Below are positions 18,118-26,997 of a stretch of 64,000 nucleotides of DNA, one piece after another (within the stretch, counting starts at the first letter, position 1; the number at the start of each line of letters is the position of its first letter). The stretch lies in assembly GCA_002310215.1 (NCBI GenBank), contig DBYR01000005.1, forward strand, positions 92,148 through 156,147. The letters are read 5' to 3'. Under the pieces are notes generated by a model. That model did no database searches, was not told the DNA's origin, and saw only the letters and a list, made by a program, of their open reading frames with translations. The position numbers were made by a program, and so were the translations under genes. This DNA is from Bacteroidales bacterium UBA1181 (GTDB lineage Bacteria; Bacteroidota; Bacteroidia; Bacteroidales; Paludibacteraceae).

Positions 18118-19023
18118 TTAAGATGAAAGCCATTTGCCCAGTTCTTCCAGGCTCATGCCTCTCCTTTTTGCGTAGGCAATTTTTTGGTCGTCGGCGATTG
18201 CCCCCACGATGAAGTAGAAGGCTTGCGGGTGTGCGATGTGCAGTCCGCAGATGGAGGCGTTGGGGCGCATGGCGTAGTTTTCGGTTAAGGTGATGCCGAT
18301 GTCGCCTAAGCGAATGAGCCGGTCCGCTTCTCTGAGCAGGGAGATGTCCGGCAATGCGGGGTACCCGAAGGCGGGACGGATTCCCTTGGCCTGCGTGGTG
18401 TTGGCGTAGCCCCAGTACTCGGTGCGTATCTTTTCGTGGAGCCATTCCGCGGTCGCCTCCGCCAGCCTGTCGGCCACGCTTTTGATGAGCAGTGAGGTGT
18501 AGTCGTCGCCCTCCGATTTGGCCCTCTCCGCCCATTCGTCGCCTCCATGCACGGTGACGGCGAAGAGTCCGATGTAGTCTTTCTCGGGGGATATGAAGTC
18601 GGTCATGGAGAGACAACAGCCTTTCCGCTCGCTGATGTGTTGTTGCCGAAGCATGGGGAATGAGGTGGTGCCCGATTCGTCGGTGAGGAGTATGCTATCC
18701 TCGGTGGCTTTCGCTTCGGAGAAGTAGACCATGGCGGATAGGGAGAATATTTTCTCCTTGATGCCCTTCCGTATCACCTCTTGGGCGTCACGCATGAGTT
18801 GGTAGGCCTCTTTCGCCTTCTCTTGTTCCTCGGGACGGTATCGCAGCAACCATTGCGTCTTGCAGGCGGGGCAGTCGCATAGTGTCTCCAGCCCTTTGAA
18901 ATCTCCCGTTACCCTCCAGGCGTGGAAGAAGTAGCTCCAGTCTATCAGGGGAACGACGGAGAAAACGTCGATGGAATCGATGATTTTCCTTCCGAGAAAG
19001 GTGGGGCGGACAGGAGAGTACAT
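18118..19023 (-). CDS. Stand-alone vitamin B12-dependent methionine synthase activation domain
   Basis: Matches the C-terminal reactivation domain of cobalamin-dependent methionine synthase MetH, which binds S-adenosylmethionine to re-methylate oxidised cobalamin. Conserved points are IDWSYFFHAW near 32, DYIGLFAVTVHGG, KSVADRLAEATAEWLHEKIR, the AdoMet motif GIRPAFGYPALPD near 220, and YARRKGMSLEELGKWL at the end, almost the same order as E. coli MetH. The catalytic modules are absent: the 301-residue protein is only this domain. An inserted Cys cluster CDCPACKTQW (about 49-58) is not in E. coli MetH. I chose ATG 19023, 11 bases after the symporter stop; an upstream start at 19071 would overlap it. 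Confidence 0.88.
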   Translation of the reverse strand: MYSPVRPTFLGRKIIDSIDVFSVVPLIDWSYFFHAWRVTGDFKGLETLCDCPACKTQWLLRYRPEEQEKAKEAYQLMRDAQEVIRKGIKEKIFSLSAMVYFSEAKATEDSILLTDESGTTSFPMLRQQHISERKGCCLSMTDFISPEKDYIGLFAVTVHGGDEWAERAKSEGDDYTSLLIKSVADRLAEATAEWLHEKIRTEYWGYANTTQAKGIRPAFGYPALPDISLLREADRLIRLGDIGITLTENYAMRPNASICGLHIAHPQAFYFIVGAIADDQKIAYAKRRGMSLEELGKWLSS

Positions 19024-19033
19024 GTCGGATTCT

Positions 19034-20719
19034 TTATTGGTTGACCTCCTGCAACGCTGATCCTCCCGCATTGTTGCGTCTGTTGCTCAATTCCGTCGTG
19101 ATGGCGTCCATCTTCTCTTGGTTGAGCGGGTACATGTACATTAATGCGGTTCCTATAAGTGCGATGATGGCTGGGATCCAGCTCATCAGTTGGATGATGC
19201 CCGGCACTGCGTTCTGTATGGCGATGGAGTCTTGTCCGTTGTATCCGTACATGCTCAATACCCATCCGATGATGGCGCCTGCGATGCCTCCGCCGAACTT
19301 AGTGGCGAAGGAGCCTGCGGAGTAGACGAGGCCTGTTGCCCGTCGTCCGTTCATGTATTCGGAATAGTCCGCCGCGTCTCCTAACATGGCGAAGAAGAGG
19401 GTAGGCATGATGGCTGCGGCACACTCGGAAAGACAGCCGACTGCGAAGATGGCGGAGGTGTCTTGTGGTCCGCAGAACTTAAGGAGTGAGTTGATGGCTC
19501 CGGAAACGAGCAACGCCCCGATGAAGAGGTTCTTCTTGCCGAACTTCTTGCTGAGCGGACTGGTGATGGCGGCGCCGACGATCGAGGCGATCATCAGGGC
19601 GGTCATGTAACCACCCGCCAACAATTGGTTGTGGATGTAGTGGGTGAAGTAGATGACCGTGATGCCTTGCTTCATGTTGTTGTATATGTTGAAGACCAAA
19701 CCGACGATTAACAGCACCACCCATGGTTTGTTGTGGATCAGGTCTATCAGGTCCTCCTTGATGTTCTCCTTCTGTGAGGCAGGAGGAGTCACCCTTTCCC
19801 TTGTGAAGTAGAAGGTGATGAAGAGGCATAGGATGAGGATGACGGAGAGCGAATAGATCGCTTTGCTATATCCTTCGTTTTGGTTGATGAGGGTGATTGC
19901 CCCCGAGTTTTGTTGGTTGTCCCCGATGCCGAACACTTTGGTGAGCATGGTGCTGAACTCGGTCTTTCCTGCCTTGACATCCTCCTCGCCCTCCACGATG
20001 AAGGTGATAGGCTGGTTGGCTGGCAGGGAAAAACTTTTCCCGACCGTTGTGTTATCATTCGGGTCGTTTGTGTTAAGGAAGGTGGCTTTCCCACCCATTG
20101 TGTTGATACTTACGTTCTTGACCTCTTCCGGAGACGTGATGGTCACCTCAAATTTCTTGTCGGCGATTTTTTGGATCTCCATGCTCGGGTTGATCTCCCC
20201 GTAGTGGGCTACGAGCAGCAACAAGGAACCTTGCACGATCATACCACCCACGAATGCGCCCACCATGCGGAACGAACCGATGCTGGTGCGCTCCTTGTCG
20301 TCGCCCGTCATGACGGCCATCAAGGCTCCGTAAGGGATGTTGTTGGCGGTGTAGATGAGGGTGAAGAGGATATAGGTCGTGAAGGCGTAGGCGGTTTTCC
20401 AGCCCATCGACCAGCTCTCAGGGCAGGTGTAGAGCAATGACAGAATGACGCCGAGCGGGATGGCGGTCCAGAGGATCCAAGGCCTGAACTTTCCGAATCG
20501 GGTCTTGGTGCGGTCACCGATCGCGCCCATGATCACGTCCGTGAATCCGTCGCTGGTCCTTGCCACCAACATGAGCGTGGCGACGATGCCGGGCGCTATG
20601 CCGAAGACGTCTGTGTAGAAGATGATGAGGAATGCTGAGACACCGCGCCATGCGATGTTCGCGGACGCGTCGCCTAAGGCATACGCGATCTTTTCTCTGA
20701 TGGATAGTTTCTCTGCCAT
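19034..20719 (-). CDS. GPH family (MelB-like) sugar:cation symporter
   Basis: Predicted inner-membrane symporter of the glycoside-pentoside-hexuronide family. The start MAEKLSIREKIAYALGD and the loop GAIGDRTKTRFGKFRPWIL (about 70-88) are classic signatures. Twelve hydrophobic segments can be traced. At 561 residues it exceeds the usual 450-500 because the loop between the fifth and sixth segments (about residues 165-270) holds a soluble insert of about 90-100 residues, rich in polar residues and beta-like (VTITSPEEVKNVSINTMGG ...). Substrate cannot be read. It lies 8 bases after the tadA-like gene. Confidence 0.88.
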   Translation of the reverse strand: MAEKLSIREKIAYALGDASANIAWRGVSAFLIIFYTDVFGIAPGIVATLMLVARTSDGFTDVIMGAIGDRTKTRFGKFRPWILWTAIPLGVILSLLYTCPESWSMGWKTAYAFTTYILFTLIYTANNIPYGALMAVMTGDDKERTSIGSFRMVGAFVGGMIVQGSLLLLVAHYGEINPSMEIQKIADKKFEVTITSPEEVKNVSINTMGGKATFLNTNDPNDNTTVGKSFSLPANQPITFIVEGEEDVKAGKTEFSTMLTKVFGIGDNQQNSGAITLINQNEGYSKAIYSLSVILILCLFITFYFTRERVTPPASQKENIKEDLIDLIHNKPWVVLLIVGLVFNIYNNMKQGITVIYFTHYIHNQLLAGGYMTALMIASIVGAAITSPLSKKFGKKNLFIGALLVSGAINSLLKFCGPQDTSAIFAVGCLSECAAAIMPTLFFAMLGDAADYSEYMNGRRATGLVYSAGSFATKFGGGIAGAIIGWVLSMYGYNGQDSIAIQNAVPGIIQLMSWIPAIIALIGTALMYMYPLNQEKMDAITTELSNRRNNAGGSALQEVNQ

Positions 20720-20727
20720 ATCTGTGA

Positions 20728-21162
20728 TTATTTCCTTAATTTCTTAAAAAAGTCTGTCATGAGTTGCGAGCACTCTTCCTGTAGCACGCCGGAGACCACT
20801 GCGCATTTGGGGTGCAGGGCGTTGGGCGCATAGACGGAGTAGCCACGCTTAGGGTCGGGTGCACCGTAGACCACCTTGCTGATTTGGGCCCAACCGATGG
20901 CGCCGGCGCACATGACGCAGGGCTCGACGGTGACGTATAAAGCACACTCCGACAGATATTTACCTCCCAAGTAATCCGCCGCCATGGTGATGGCCTGCAT
21001 CTCCGCGTGTGCGGTCACGTCGTGCAATGTCTCCGTGAGGTTGTGGGCCTTGGCGATGATATGTTCGCCATGGACGATGACGGCGCCGATGGGCACCTCG
21101 TCCTTCGCCCCGGCCCTCTTCGCCTCCGCGAGCGCTTGCCGCATGTAATATTCGTCGTTCAT
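20728..21162 (-). CDS. tadA: tRNA adenosine deaminase-like nucleoside deaminase
   Basis: Zinc-dependent cytidine/adenosine deaminase fold. The 144-residue protein has the HAEMQAI motif (zinc His and catalytic Glu, about 52-58) and PCVMCAGAI (the two zinc cysteines, about 82-90). Size and motifs fit TadA, which converts the wobble adenosine of tRNA-Arg to inosine; guanine deaminase or another small deaminase is an alternative. Its start overlaps the upstream small gene by 4 bases. Confidence 0.85.
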   Translation of the reverse strand: MNDEYYMRQALAEAKRAGAKDEVPIGAVIVHGEHIIAKAHNLTETLHDVTAHAEMQAITMAADYLGGKYLSECALYVTVEPCVMCAGAIGWAQISKVVYGAPDPKRGYSVYAPNALHPKCAVVSGVLQEECSQLMTDFFKKLRK

Positions 21163-21404
21163 GATTCTTTCACGTTATCGAACAGGGAAGGCGCATCCGC
21201 CTCGAACCGTTTCAGCACTTCGAGCATGATGGTTTCCCTGCAGAATTTGGCTTTATTGGAGATTTTGTATTTCTGGAAAAAACGCTGCAAGGCCCTCATC
21301 TCGGCATCGTTCAGGGCGATGCTGATGCGCTGGTTGCGGACCAGTTTCTTGCGGTCCGGCACCTTGTCGGTTTTCTTTCTGATTTTCTTGTTTTTCTCTG
21401 CCAT
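21159..21404 (-). CDS. Small basic protein, possible ribbon-helix-helix type
   Basis: An 81-residue protein with a lysine/arginine-rich start (MAEKNKKIRKKTDKVPDRKK) and then RISIALNDAEMRALQRFF, which resembles the beta-strand plus two-helix layout of ribbon-helix-helix or mobilisation-accessory proteins. The stop overlaps the tadA-like start by 4 bases, so both are translated together. I do not recognise a named family. A nucleic-acid role is inferred only from charge and layout. Confidence 0.6.
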   Translation of the reverse strand: MAEKNKKIRKKTDKVPDRKKLVRNQRISIALNDAEMRALQRFFQKYKISNKAKFCRETIMLEVLKRFEADAPSLFDNVKES

Positions 21405-21505
21405 TTGGTCACAAAGTTAGTCTATTTCATCGATTTATATGTATGGTTTAGTCGAGTTTTATGTAAAAAACCTCTTTTTTTGTTCTTTTTTTGCACCAAA
21501 TAAAA

Positions 21506-21513
21506 TAAATTTG
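21506..21513 (+). promoter_or_regulatory. Promoter -7 box (TAAATTTG) for the DUF4197 gene
   Basis: TAAATTTG followed by CAAAG lies 40 bases before ATG 21554 in a T-rich intergenic region between divergent genes. Confidence 0.55.
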
Positions 21514-21553
21514 CAAAGTATATGTTTTTGGATATTAACTAAAATTTAAGGGA

Positions 21554-22456
21554 ATGGATTTTAAGTTAGGAATAAAGAGAATTTTACTTCTGTCGTTTGT
21601 CGGCGCTTCGTTTTTCGCAGTGTCCTGTGACGACGATGTATTGAATAATCTTGCTGGCGGCGATACGGTCGCCGCTTTGAGGGAGGCTTTGACCATCGGT
21701 GCGAAGACGGCCGCCACGAACCTCGGAGAGAAGGATGGCTATTATGGCGACGCCATGGTGAAGATTAGCATGCCGAAGGAGGTAGCTACGGTTGCGGAGC
21801 TGATGAGCACCGATGCCGGGAAAACATTCTTGAAGGCTGTGGATGCGGAAGGTCTGCAGACTGAAAATTTGGTCGAACTGATGAACCGCGCCGCCGAGAA
21901 GGCTGCTCCTCAATCCGCGGAGATCTTCACGAAGGCTATTGCGAAGATGTCTGTGGCGGATGGCGAGGCTATCTTGTTCGGAAATTACAGGAGTGAGTCC
22001 GCCGACGAGGAAGGCAATGTCACTGCCTCTTTCGGTTCCGACAAGGCTGCCACTTCCTACTTGTATGACAATACGTATTCGGGCCTGCAAACCACGTTCG
22101 GTAGCGTTGTGACCAACACCTTCGACGAGGTGTCCGTGAGCGGTGTGACGCTGAACACGGCTTGGTCATCTTTCTCTAATGGATATAACCAAATAGCTGA
22201 GAAAAAGAACACTACGGGTGGTAAGATTGCCATGGCTACTTTGAAAACGAGTTTGACTTTAGCTGGTAAATCCGCTTTGTACAACAAGGTGGATAACATC
22301 AAAACCGTCAATACGAACTTGGGCGAGTATGTGACTGGCAAGGCGTTGGACGGCCTCTTCATGAAGGTGGCCGACAAGGAGGTGGATATCCGCACGAATG
22401 CGGCTGCCCGCACATCTGACTTGTTGAAGAGGGTCTTTGGACGTTTGGATGAATGA
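21554..22456 (+). CDS. DUF4197 family lipoprotein
   Basis: A 300-residue protein with a lipoprotein-type signal (RILLLSFVGASFFAVSC, Cys about 24) followed by an aspartate run. The body matches the DUF4197 family from memory: ALREALTIGAKTAATNL, KISMPKEVATVAELM, ELMNRAAEKAAPQSAEIFTKAIAKMSVADGEAILFG (about 105-145). The family is mostly alpha-helical and periplasmic with unknown function. Its last bases overlap the comF-like start (ATGA), so the two are coupled, an arrangement with no obvious functional reason. Confidence 0.82.
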   Translation: MDFKLGIKRILLLSFVGASFFAVSCDDDVLNNLAGGDTVAALREALTIGAKTAATNLGEKDGYYGDAMVKISMPKEVATVAELMSTDAGKTFLKAVDAEGLQTENLVELMNRAAEKAAPQSAEIFTKAIAKMSVADGEAILFGNYRSESADEEGNVTASFGSDKAATSYLYDNTYSGLQTTFGSVVTNTFDEVSVSGVTLNTAWSSFSNGYNQIAEKKNTTGGKIAMATLKTSLTLAGKSALYNKVDNIKTVNTNLGEYVTGKALDGLFMKVADKEVDIRTNAAARTSDLLKRVFGRLDE

Positions 22457-23157
22457 TCCGTTGGAGCAGTGCGCTGAACGGTTTTGTCGAGCTTTTCTAC
22501 CCGAGGCTTTGTGTCGGTTGCGGTAGGAAACTTTTCCAGGACGAGCATTTCCTTTGCGTGGAGTGCCTCTCCTCCCTGCCGTTGGCGCAGGTGCACGAGT
22601 CTGAGGATAATTTTGTGGAACAACATCTGTACGGCAGACCTTATATCGAATCCGCTACGACGTTGATGGTGTACGGAAAGGAGACCGTGCCGCAAAAGAT
22701 TATCCATGAAATAAAATACCATGGTGCCAAGGAGTTGGCGCAAAGCATGGGAAGAATGTTGGGAAGGCAGATGAAGGGGGGACGTTTCTCCTCCGTCGAT
22801 ATGATCGTGCCGGTTCCGCTCCATCCGAAACGACTGAAATGGAGAGGCTATAACCAAAGCGAATGGATCGCTAAGGGGCTTTCCGAGGAGTTGGGTGTGC
22901 CGGTGAGGTCGGACCTCGTCGAACGTGTGGTGGAGACCTCCACGCAGACGAACAAGAACGCAGAGGAACGATGGTCGAACGTGAAGGGCATATTCGCTCT
23001 GAGGCAGGAAGTCTCAACGGAGGGCCTCAAGGACCACCATCTGCTTATCGTGGACGATGTGATCACGACGGGTTCCACGTTGATGGCTTGCGCCGCCGCC
23101 TTCTCCCATGTGGATAATGTGAAGATTAGTGCCGCTTCGTTGGCGGCCGTGAATTAA
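22453..23157 (+). CDS. comF: ComF family phosphoribosyltransferase-like protein
   Basis: Relative of ComF/GntX, linked in other bacteria to DNA uptake or use of extracellular DNA. The 234-residue protein has an N-terminal zinc-finger-like cysteine set (RLCVGCGRKLFQDEHFLCVECLSSLP: CxxC plus CxxC, about 17-40), the motif LHPKRLKWRGYNQSE near 125, and the PRPP-binding loop LLIVDDVITTGSTLMACA near 200. Size is normal. It overlaps the DUF4197 gene by 4 bases. Confidence 0.9.
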   Translation: MIRWSSALNGFVELFYPRLCVGCGRKLFQDEHFLCVECLSSLPLAQVHESEDNFVEQHLYGRPYIESATTLMVYGKETVPQKIIHEIKYHGAKELAQSMGRMLGRQMKGGRFSSVDMIVPVPLHPKRLKWRGYNQSEWIAKGLSEELGVPVRSDLVERVVETSTQTNKNAEERWSNVKGIFALRQEVSTEGLKDHHLLIVDDVITTGSTLMACAAAFSHVDNVKISAASLAAVN

Positions 23158-23191
23158 ATATGATAATTATTAACACTAAATTTTATTTGAA

Positions 23192-23641
23192 ATGAAGAAG
23201 ATTAAATTTTTGCCTATCTTAATGGCTTTGTTCTTTGGGTTGTCTTTCGGTTTGGCCTCTTGTGGTGATGACGACGACGATAACAACGGTGGCGACAACA
23301 CAACGGTTGTGGAGAAGGATGTGATCGCTAAGGGTAGAACTTTCTATACGAATTTGGAGAAGACAACTTCCGGCGATGCTTCTGTTGTCGCTGCGGCTAC
23401 TGCGGCTATCGTTTTGGATGCTGCGGAGTATACGAAGAACAAGAACAACAAGGAGTGGACGACAAACTTCTTGGCCGGTGTCGTTATGCAGAAGTATGGC
23501 GTGACTGAGGAGACTGAGGCTAAGTCTGAGGAGAACCTCGCTAAGGTGGCTGAGTTGAAAAACATTTTGGATGCTGGTATCACTACAGAGAACGTTGCGA
23601 ACGCTTTGGTGGGTCTCGCTAACTTCATCTCTAAAAAATAA
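23192..23641 (+). CDS. Small lipoprotein of unknown function
   Basis: A 149-residue predicted lipoprotein: signal MKKIKFLPILMALFFGLSFG with lipobox LASC (Cys about 25), then GDDDDDNNGGDN, a common acidic spacer in Bacteroidales surface lipoproteins. The rest is alanine/lysine-rich and helical with no recognised motif. A second small lipoprotein gene follows after 16 bases, so they are probably co-expressed. I assign no function. Confidence 0.7.
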   Translation: MKKIKFLPILMALFFGLSFGLASCGDDDDDNNGGDNTTVVEKDVIAKGRTFYTNLEKTTSGDASVVAAATAAIVLDAAEYTKNKNNKEWTTNFLAGVVMQKYGVTEETEAKSEENLAKVAELKNILDAGITTENVANALVGLANFISKK

Positions 23642-23657
23642 TTGAGACAGTAAAACC

Positions 23658-24146
23658 ATGAAAATCACGAAAATAATTATTTCAGCGGTTCTTCCATTCT
23701 CCCTCGCCTTGAACTCTTGCGACAAGGGAATCGAGGACTCTTACGAGTTGGGTAGAAAGGTGGATTGGCCGGAGATGAGCGCGGAGGAGCGTGGCTTGTC
23801 CAATGGTGAGACCTTGGCGAAGGCTTTGTATTCCATTTGCGATTCTGTGGCTTCTGCCAAGGGAAAGAATCTGTCAGCTTCGGGGAACCTCTCGGATGAG
23901 CCTATCTTTAGAGGAATGCTTACTTCCCCTTTGTCGAAGACCCAACGTCCGTTTGAACTCTCGACACAAAATGAGACGGATTCTTTGTGGATGCGTGGCT
24001 TCAAAGCGGGTCTTAACGAGACGCTTAAATTGGATGAGAAAAATTATACAGAGTTGATGAAGCTTCTCGCTCAGATCGATTATGCGGATATCGATTGTAA
24101 CGCTAATGCTCAGCGTTGCACGGAAATTAATGATTTGCTGAAATAA
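23658..24146 (+). CDS. Small lipoprotein of unknown function
   Basis: A 162-residue predicted lipoprotein: MKITKIIISAVLPFSLALNSC with lipobox Cys at residue 21, followed by DKGIEDSYELGRK. The sequence after that is polar and mostly helical without a family I recognise. It is paired with the preceding lipoprotein gene, and a terminator separates it from dnaG. I assign no function. Confidence 0.7.
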   Translation: MKITKIIISAVLPFSLALNSCDKGIEDSYELGRKVDWPEMSAEERGLSNGETLAKALYSICDSVASAKGKNLSASGNLSDEPIFRGMLTSPLSKTQRPFELSTQNETDSLWMRGFKAGLNETLKLDEKNYTELMKLLAQIDYADIDCNANAQRCTEINDLLK

Positions 24147-24180
24147 TCATTGTTGATATTCCGACAGTAAATAATCTAAT

Positions 24181-24220
24181 GGAAGTGTGTTCGGTCCCGT
24201 CCGTTCACGCTTCCTTTTTT
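24181..24220 (+). terminator. Rho-independent terminator between the lipoprotein gene and dnaG
   Basis: GGAAGTGTG (24181-24189) pairs with CACGCTTCC (24206-24214) with one G-U pair, followed by TTTTTT (24215-24220). It lies just before the dnaG start at 24238 and shows that the upstream in-frame ATG at 24187, inside the hairpin, is not the real dnaG start. Confidence 0.75.
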
Positions 24221-24237
24221 TACCAAATCATCGGACA

Positions 24238-26286
24238 ATGATAGACCAGGCTACGGTTGATAGGATTTTTGATGCGGCTCAGGTGGTCGATGTGGTGTCG
24301 GACTATGTCACACTGCATCGGCGCGGGGCTAATTATACGGGTCTATGTCCGTTCCATGACGAAAAAACGCCTTCCTTCTCCGTCTCCCCCGCTAAAAACA
24401 TCTACAAATGCTTCGGTTGCGGCAAGGGCGGTAACCCGGTCAACTTCGTCATGGAGATGGAGAACCTCTCTTACTACGAGGCGCTGAAATTCCTCGCCAA
24501 GAAGTACCACATCGATATCCAGGAGGAGGAACTGACCCAGGAGCAGATCGAACAACGCACCGAAAGGGAGAGCATGATGGCGGTGACGGAGTGGGCGCAG
24601 AAACATTTCACCCATAACCTCTTCGAAACGCAGGAGGGACAGTCCATCGGTATGTCTTACTTCGCCCACCGTGGATTCCATGAGGAGACCATCCGTAAGT
24701 TCCAATTGGGCTATGCGCTGGATAAACGGGACGCTTATACCGCTTTGGCTCAGAACGAGGGCTATAAGAGGGAGTATTTGGAGAAGGTGGGACTGACCAT
24801 CGTGAAGGAGGATAACTACGCCTTCGATCGTTTCCATGGCCGTGCCATGTTCCCTATCCACTCCATATCGGGTAAGGTCATCGGGTTCGGCGGACGAACC
24901 ATGAAGAAGGATGACCCTGTGAAGTACCAAAACTCGCCCGAGTCGGAGATCTACCACAAGGGTAATGTGCTCTATGGCATCTACTTCGCGAAGAATGCGA
25001 TCATCAAGGAGAAAAAGTGTTATATCGTGGAGGGCTATGCGGATGTCCTCTCCATGGTGCAGGCGGGCGTGCAGAACATCGTCGCTCCCTGCGGTACGGC
25101 GCTGACCGTCGAACAGATCCGCTTGCTGCGCCGTATCGTCCCTTCCGTCGACGCGGACCGTATCGATGGCAACAAAAATGTCACGATGCTTTATGACGGT
25201 GATAGCGCCGGTGTGCATGCGGCACTGAAGAATGGTAAGCTCCTCCTCCAAGAGGGCCTCAACGCCAAGGTGGTGGTCCTCCCGCCCGAGGATGACCCGG
25301 ACACCTTCGCACAGCATAACGATTCTTCCTATGTGCTGCAATATTTGGCGGAACAGGAACAGGATTATATTATCTTTAAGACCAATTACTTGCTGAAGGA
25401 GGCGAATGGCGACCCTATCAAAAAGGCGCAGACCATCACGGAGATCGCCCAGACCATTTCGGTGATTCCTGACCAGGTGAAACGGTCGGTCTATGTGTCG
25501 GAGTGCTCGAAACTGTTAGGTGTGGAGGAGAACTTGCTCTATACCACCATTGCGCAGAAACAGTGGAACAACGCTGTCTCTACGGCGACTACGTCAAGCC
25601 CTGCCTCCGATATCCAGCAGGTGCCTACGCCTGCAACGGTGCGTGACGACACGGAAGGGGTCCCTGATCTGATGACCTCCCCGTCACCATCCTCCCGTGG
25701 AAGAAACGAGGCGACGCTTTCCGATAAGGCGGAGAAGGAAATCATTTACTACTTGGTCCGTTATGGCGAAGCCCCCCTTTTCGTAGGGGAGATGAACGGT
25801 GAAAAGTTCCAGTTCCATGTGGTCACGTACATCAAGAATGAGCTGGACGTGGATGAACTGAGTCTGAATAACCCGCTCTATAATAAGATGTTGAACGAGT
25901 ACCTCGAAGCTTTCTCCCAAGGCTCGCAGGTCCCTGCGCAACAGTTTTTCCTGCGTAATCTCGATGCGCAGATGGTCGAGGTGGCATCCGATGTTCTATC
26001 CGACCGCTATCAGCTTAGCCGCATGTTCGATAAAAAGTGCTCGGACAATAAGGTGAAGGCAAAGAAACTGGATAACGAGGAGTCAGAGCGATTGGCGGTC
26101 GATGTGCCTCGTGTGATGTTCAACTACAAGTATTTCTGGGTGGAGGGTGAGATGGCCAAATGCCTGCAAATGTTGAGGCAAACGGAGGATGAGGAGGAGA
26201 AAAGGCAGCTGCTTACCCGCTTTAACTCGCTGCATGTGAGCAAGGTGGCCTTGGCGAAATATCTTGGTGAACGAATCATCAATTAA
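24238..26286 (+). CDS. dnaG: DNA primase
   Basis: Synthesises RNA primers at the replication fork with DnaB helicase. The start at 24238 (MIDQATVDRIFDAAQVVDVV) matches the family. The 682-residue protein has the CHC2 zinc finger LCPFHDEKTPSF ... KCFGCGKGGNPVNFVM (about 39-70), the primase core with FHGRAMFPIHSISGKVIGFGGR near 200, and the Toprim domain YIVEGYADVLSMVQAG near 263 and LYDGDSAGVHAALK near 320. The C-terminal helicase-binding part (about 500-682) is present but variable. Probably essential. Confidence 0.97.
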   Translation: MIDQATVDRIFDAAQVVDVVSDYVTLHRRGANYTGLCPFHDEKTPSFSVSPAKNIYKCFGCGKGGNPVNFVMEMENLSYYEALKFLAKKYHIDIQEEELTQEQIEQRTERESMMAVTEWAQKHFTHNLFETQEGQSIGMSYFAHRGFHEETIRKFQLGYALDKRDAYTALAQNEGYKREYLEKVGLTIVKEDNYAFDRFHGRAMFPIHSISGKVIGFGGRTMKKDDPVKYQNSPESEIYHKGNVLYGIYFAKNAIIKEKKCYIVEGYADVLSMVQAGVQNIVAPCGTALTVEQIRLLRRIVPSVDADRIDGNKNVTMLYDGDSAGVHAALKNGKLLLQEGLNAKVVVLPPEDDPDTFAQHNDSSYVLQYLAEQEQDYIIFKTNYLLKEANGDPIKKAQTITEIAQTISVIPDQVKRSVYVSECSKLLGVEENLLYTTIAQKQWNNAVSTATTSSPASDIQQVPTPATVRDDTEGVPDLMTSPSPSSRGRNEATLSDKAEKEIIYYLVRYGEAPLFVGEMNGEKFQFHVVTYIKNELDVDELSLNNPLYNKMLNEYLEAFSQGSQVPAQQFFLRNLDAQMVEVASDVLSDRYQLSRMFDKKCSDNKVKAKKLDNEESERLAVDVPRVMFNYKYFWVEGEMAKCLQMLRQTEDEEEKRQLLTRFNSLHVSKVALAKYLGERIIN

Positions 26287-26323
26287 CCTCTCCCGCATGA
26301 CGTATGTGTTTTGAAAAATAGGT

Positions 26324-26974
26324 ATGAATATGAAGAGATATGTTTGGATAGCCTTCGTGCTGGCGTTTTCGTTCTCGGGTTGTTTCCTGGAAAAAAGTCC
26401 GGAGGAGCGAGGAGCGGATGTGGTGGCATCCGTTTCTAAATGCGCAAGGCTCTATACGGTGCAGTATAATGTGCGCAAGGTGCTGACCCACCAAGACTTC
26501 AGCGAGGTGGAACTAAAACTGTTCTGGGAGAAAATCTCTATTCCGATTCCCGGCGAGCGTAAGATTATCCTCCCGATGGATGCGACCGTCAAGGCTTACA
26601 TTGACTTCGCGGATTTCTCCAGCAAGGATGTTTCCGTCGTGGGGGATAAAATCACGATTACGTTACCTTCGCCCAAGATTGAAATGACTTCCTCGAAAAT
26701 CGACTATGAGAACGAGAAACAATTCCTTTCATGGAATCGCTTCAAATTTTCCGAGCCCGAGAGGGAGTCTTTGCTGAAGAAGGGCAGGGAGAAGGTGCTG
26801 GACGACATGAAAGGGACGGACATCCTCGAACGTTCCCAGGTGGGGGCCTACAATGCGCTGTTGCCGTTGGTGATGGCCGCTGGGTTCGATAGGGAGAACA
26901 TCACCATCCGCTTTAGTGATGATGTCTCTGGAAAGCCTGTCAAGGCTTTGATGTGGAATGGAAATGATTTGTGA
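26324..26974 (+). CDS. DUF4230 family lipoprotein (first of a pair)
   Basis: A 216-residue predicted lipoprotein (MNMKRYVWIAFVLAFSFSGC, Cys near 20). The domain matches DUF4230: LYTVQYNVRKVL, a basic-strand pattern IPGERKIILPMDATVKAYIDF, ITITLPSPKIEMTSSKID near 110, and a C-terminal helix with VGAYNALLPLVMAAGF. The function of the family is unknown. A second, shorter DUF4230-like gene follows 23 bases later, probably a tandem duplication. Confidence 0.78.
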   Translation: MNMKRYVWIAFVLAFSFSGCFLEKSPEERGADVVASVSKCARLYTVQYNVRKVLTHQDFSEVELKLFWEKISIPIPGERKIILPMDATVKAYIDFADFSSKDVSVVGDKITITLPSPKIEMTSSKIDYENEKQFLSWNRFKFSEPERESLLKKGREKVLDDMKGTDILERSQVGAYNALLPLVMAAGFDRENITIRFSDDVSGKPVKALMWNGNDL

Positions 26975-26997
26975 CATGTTCAAAAAATGGTTTGAGT

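Noticed and set aside
24187..24237. Upstream in-frame start for dnaG
   Set aside because: It lies inside a terminator hairpin and T-run; the usual primase N-terminus begins at 24238.
24343..25341. 332-codon minus-strand frame inside dnaG
   Set aside because: Antisense to the zinc-finger and Toprim regions of a conserved essential gene.
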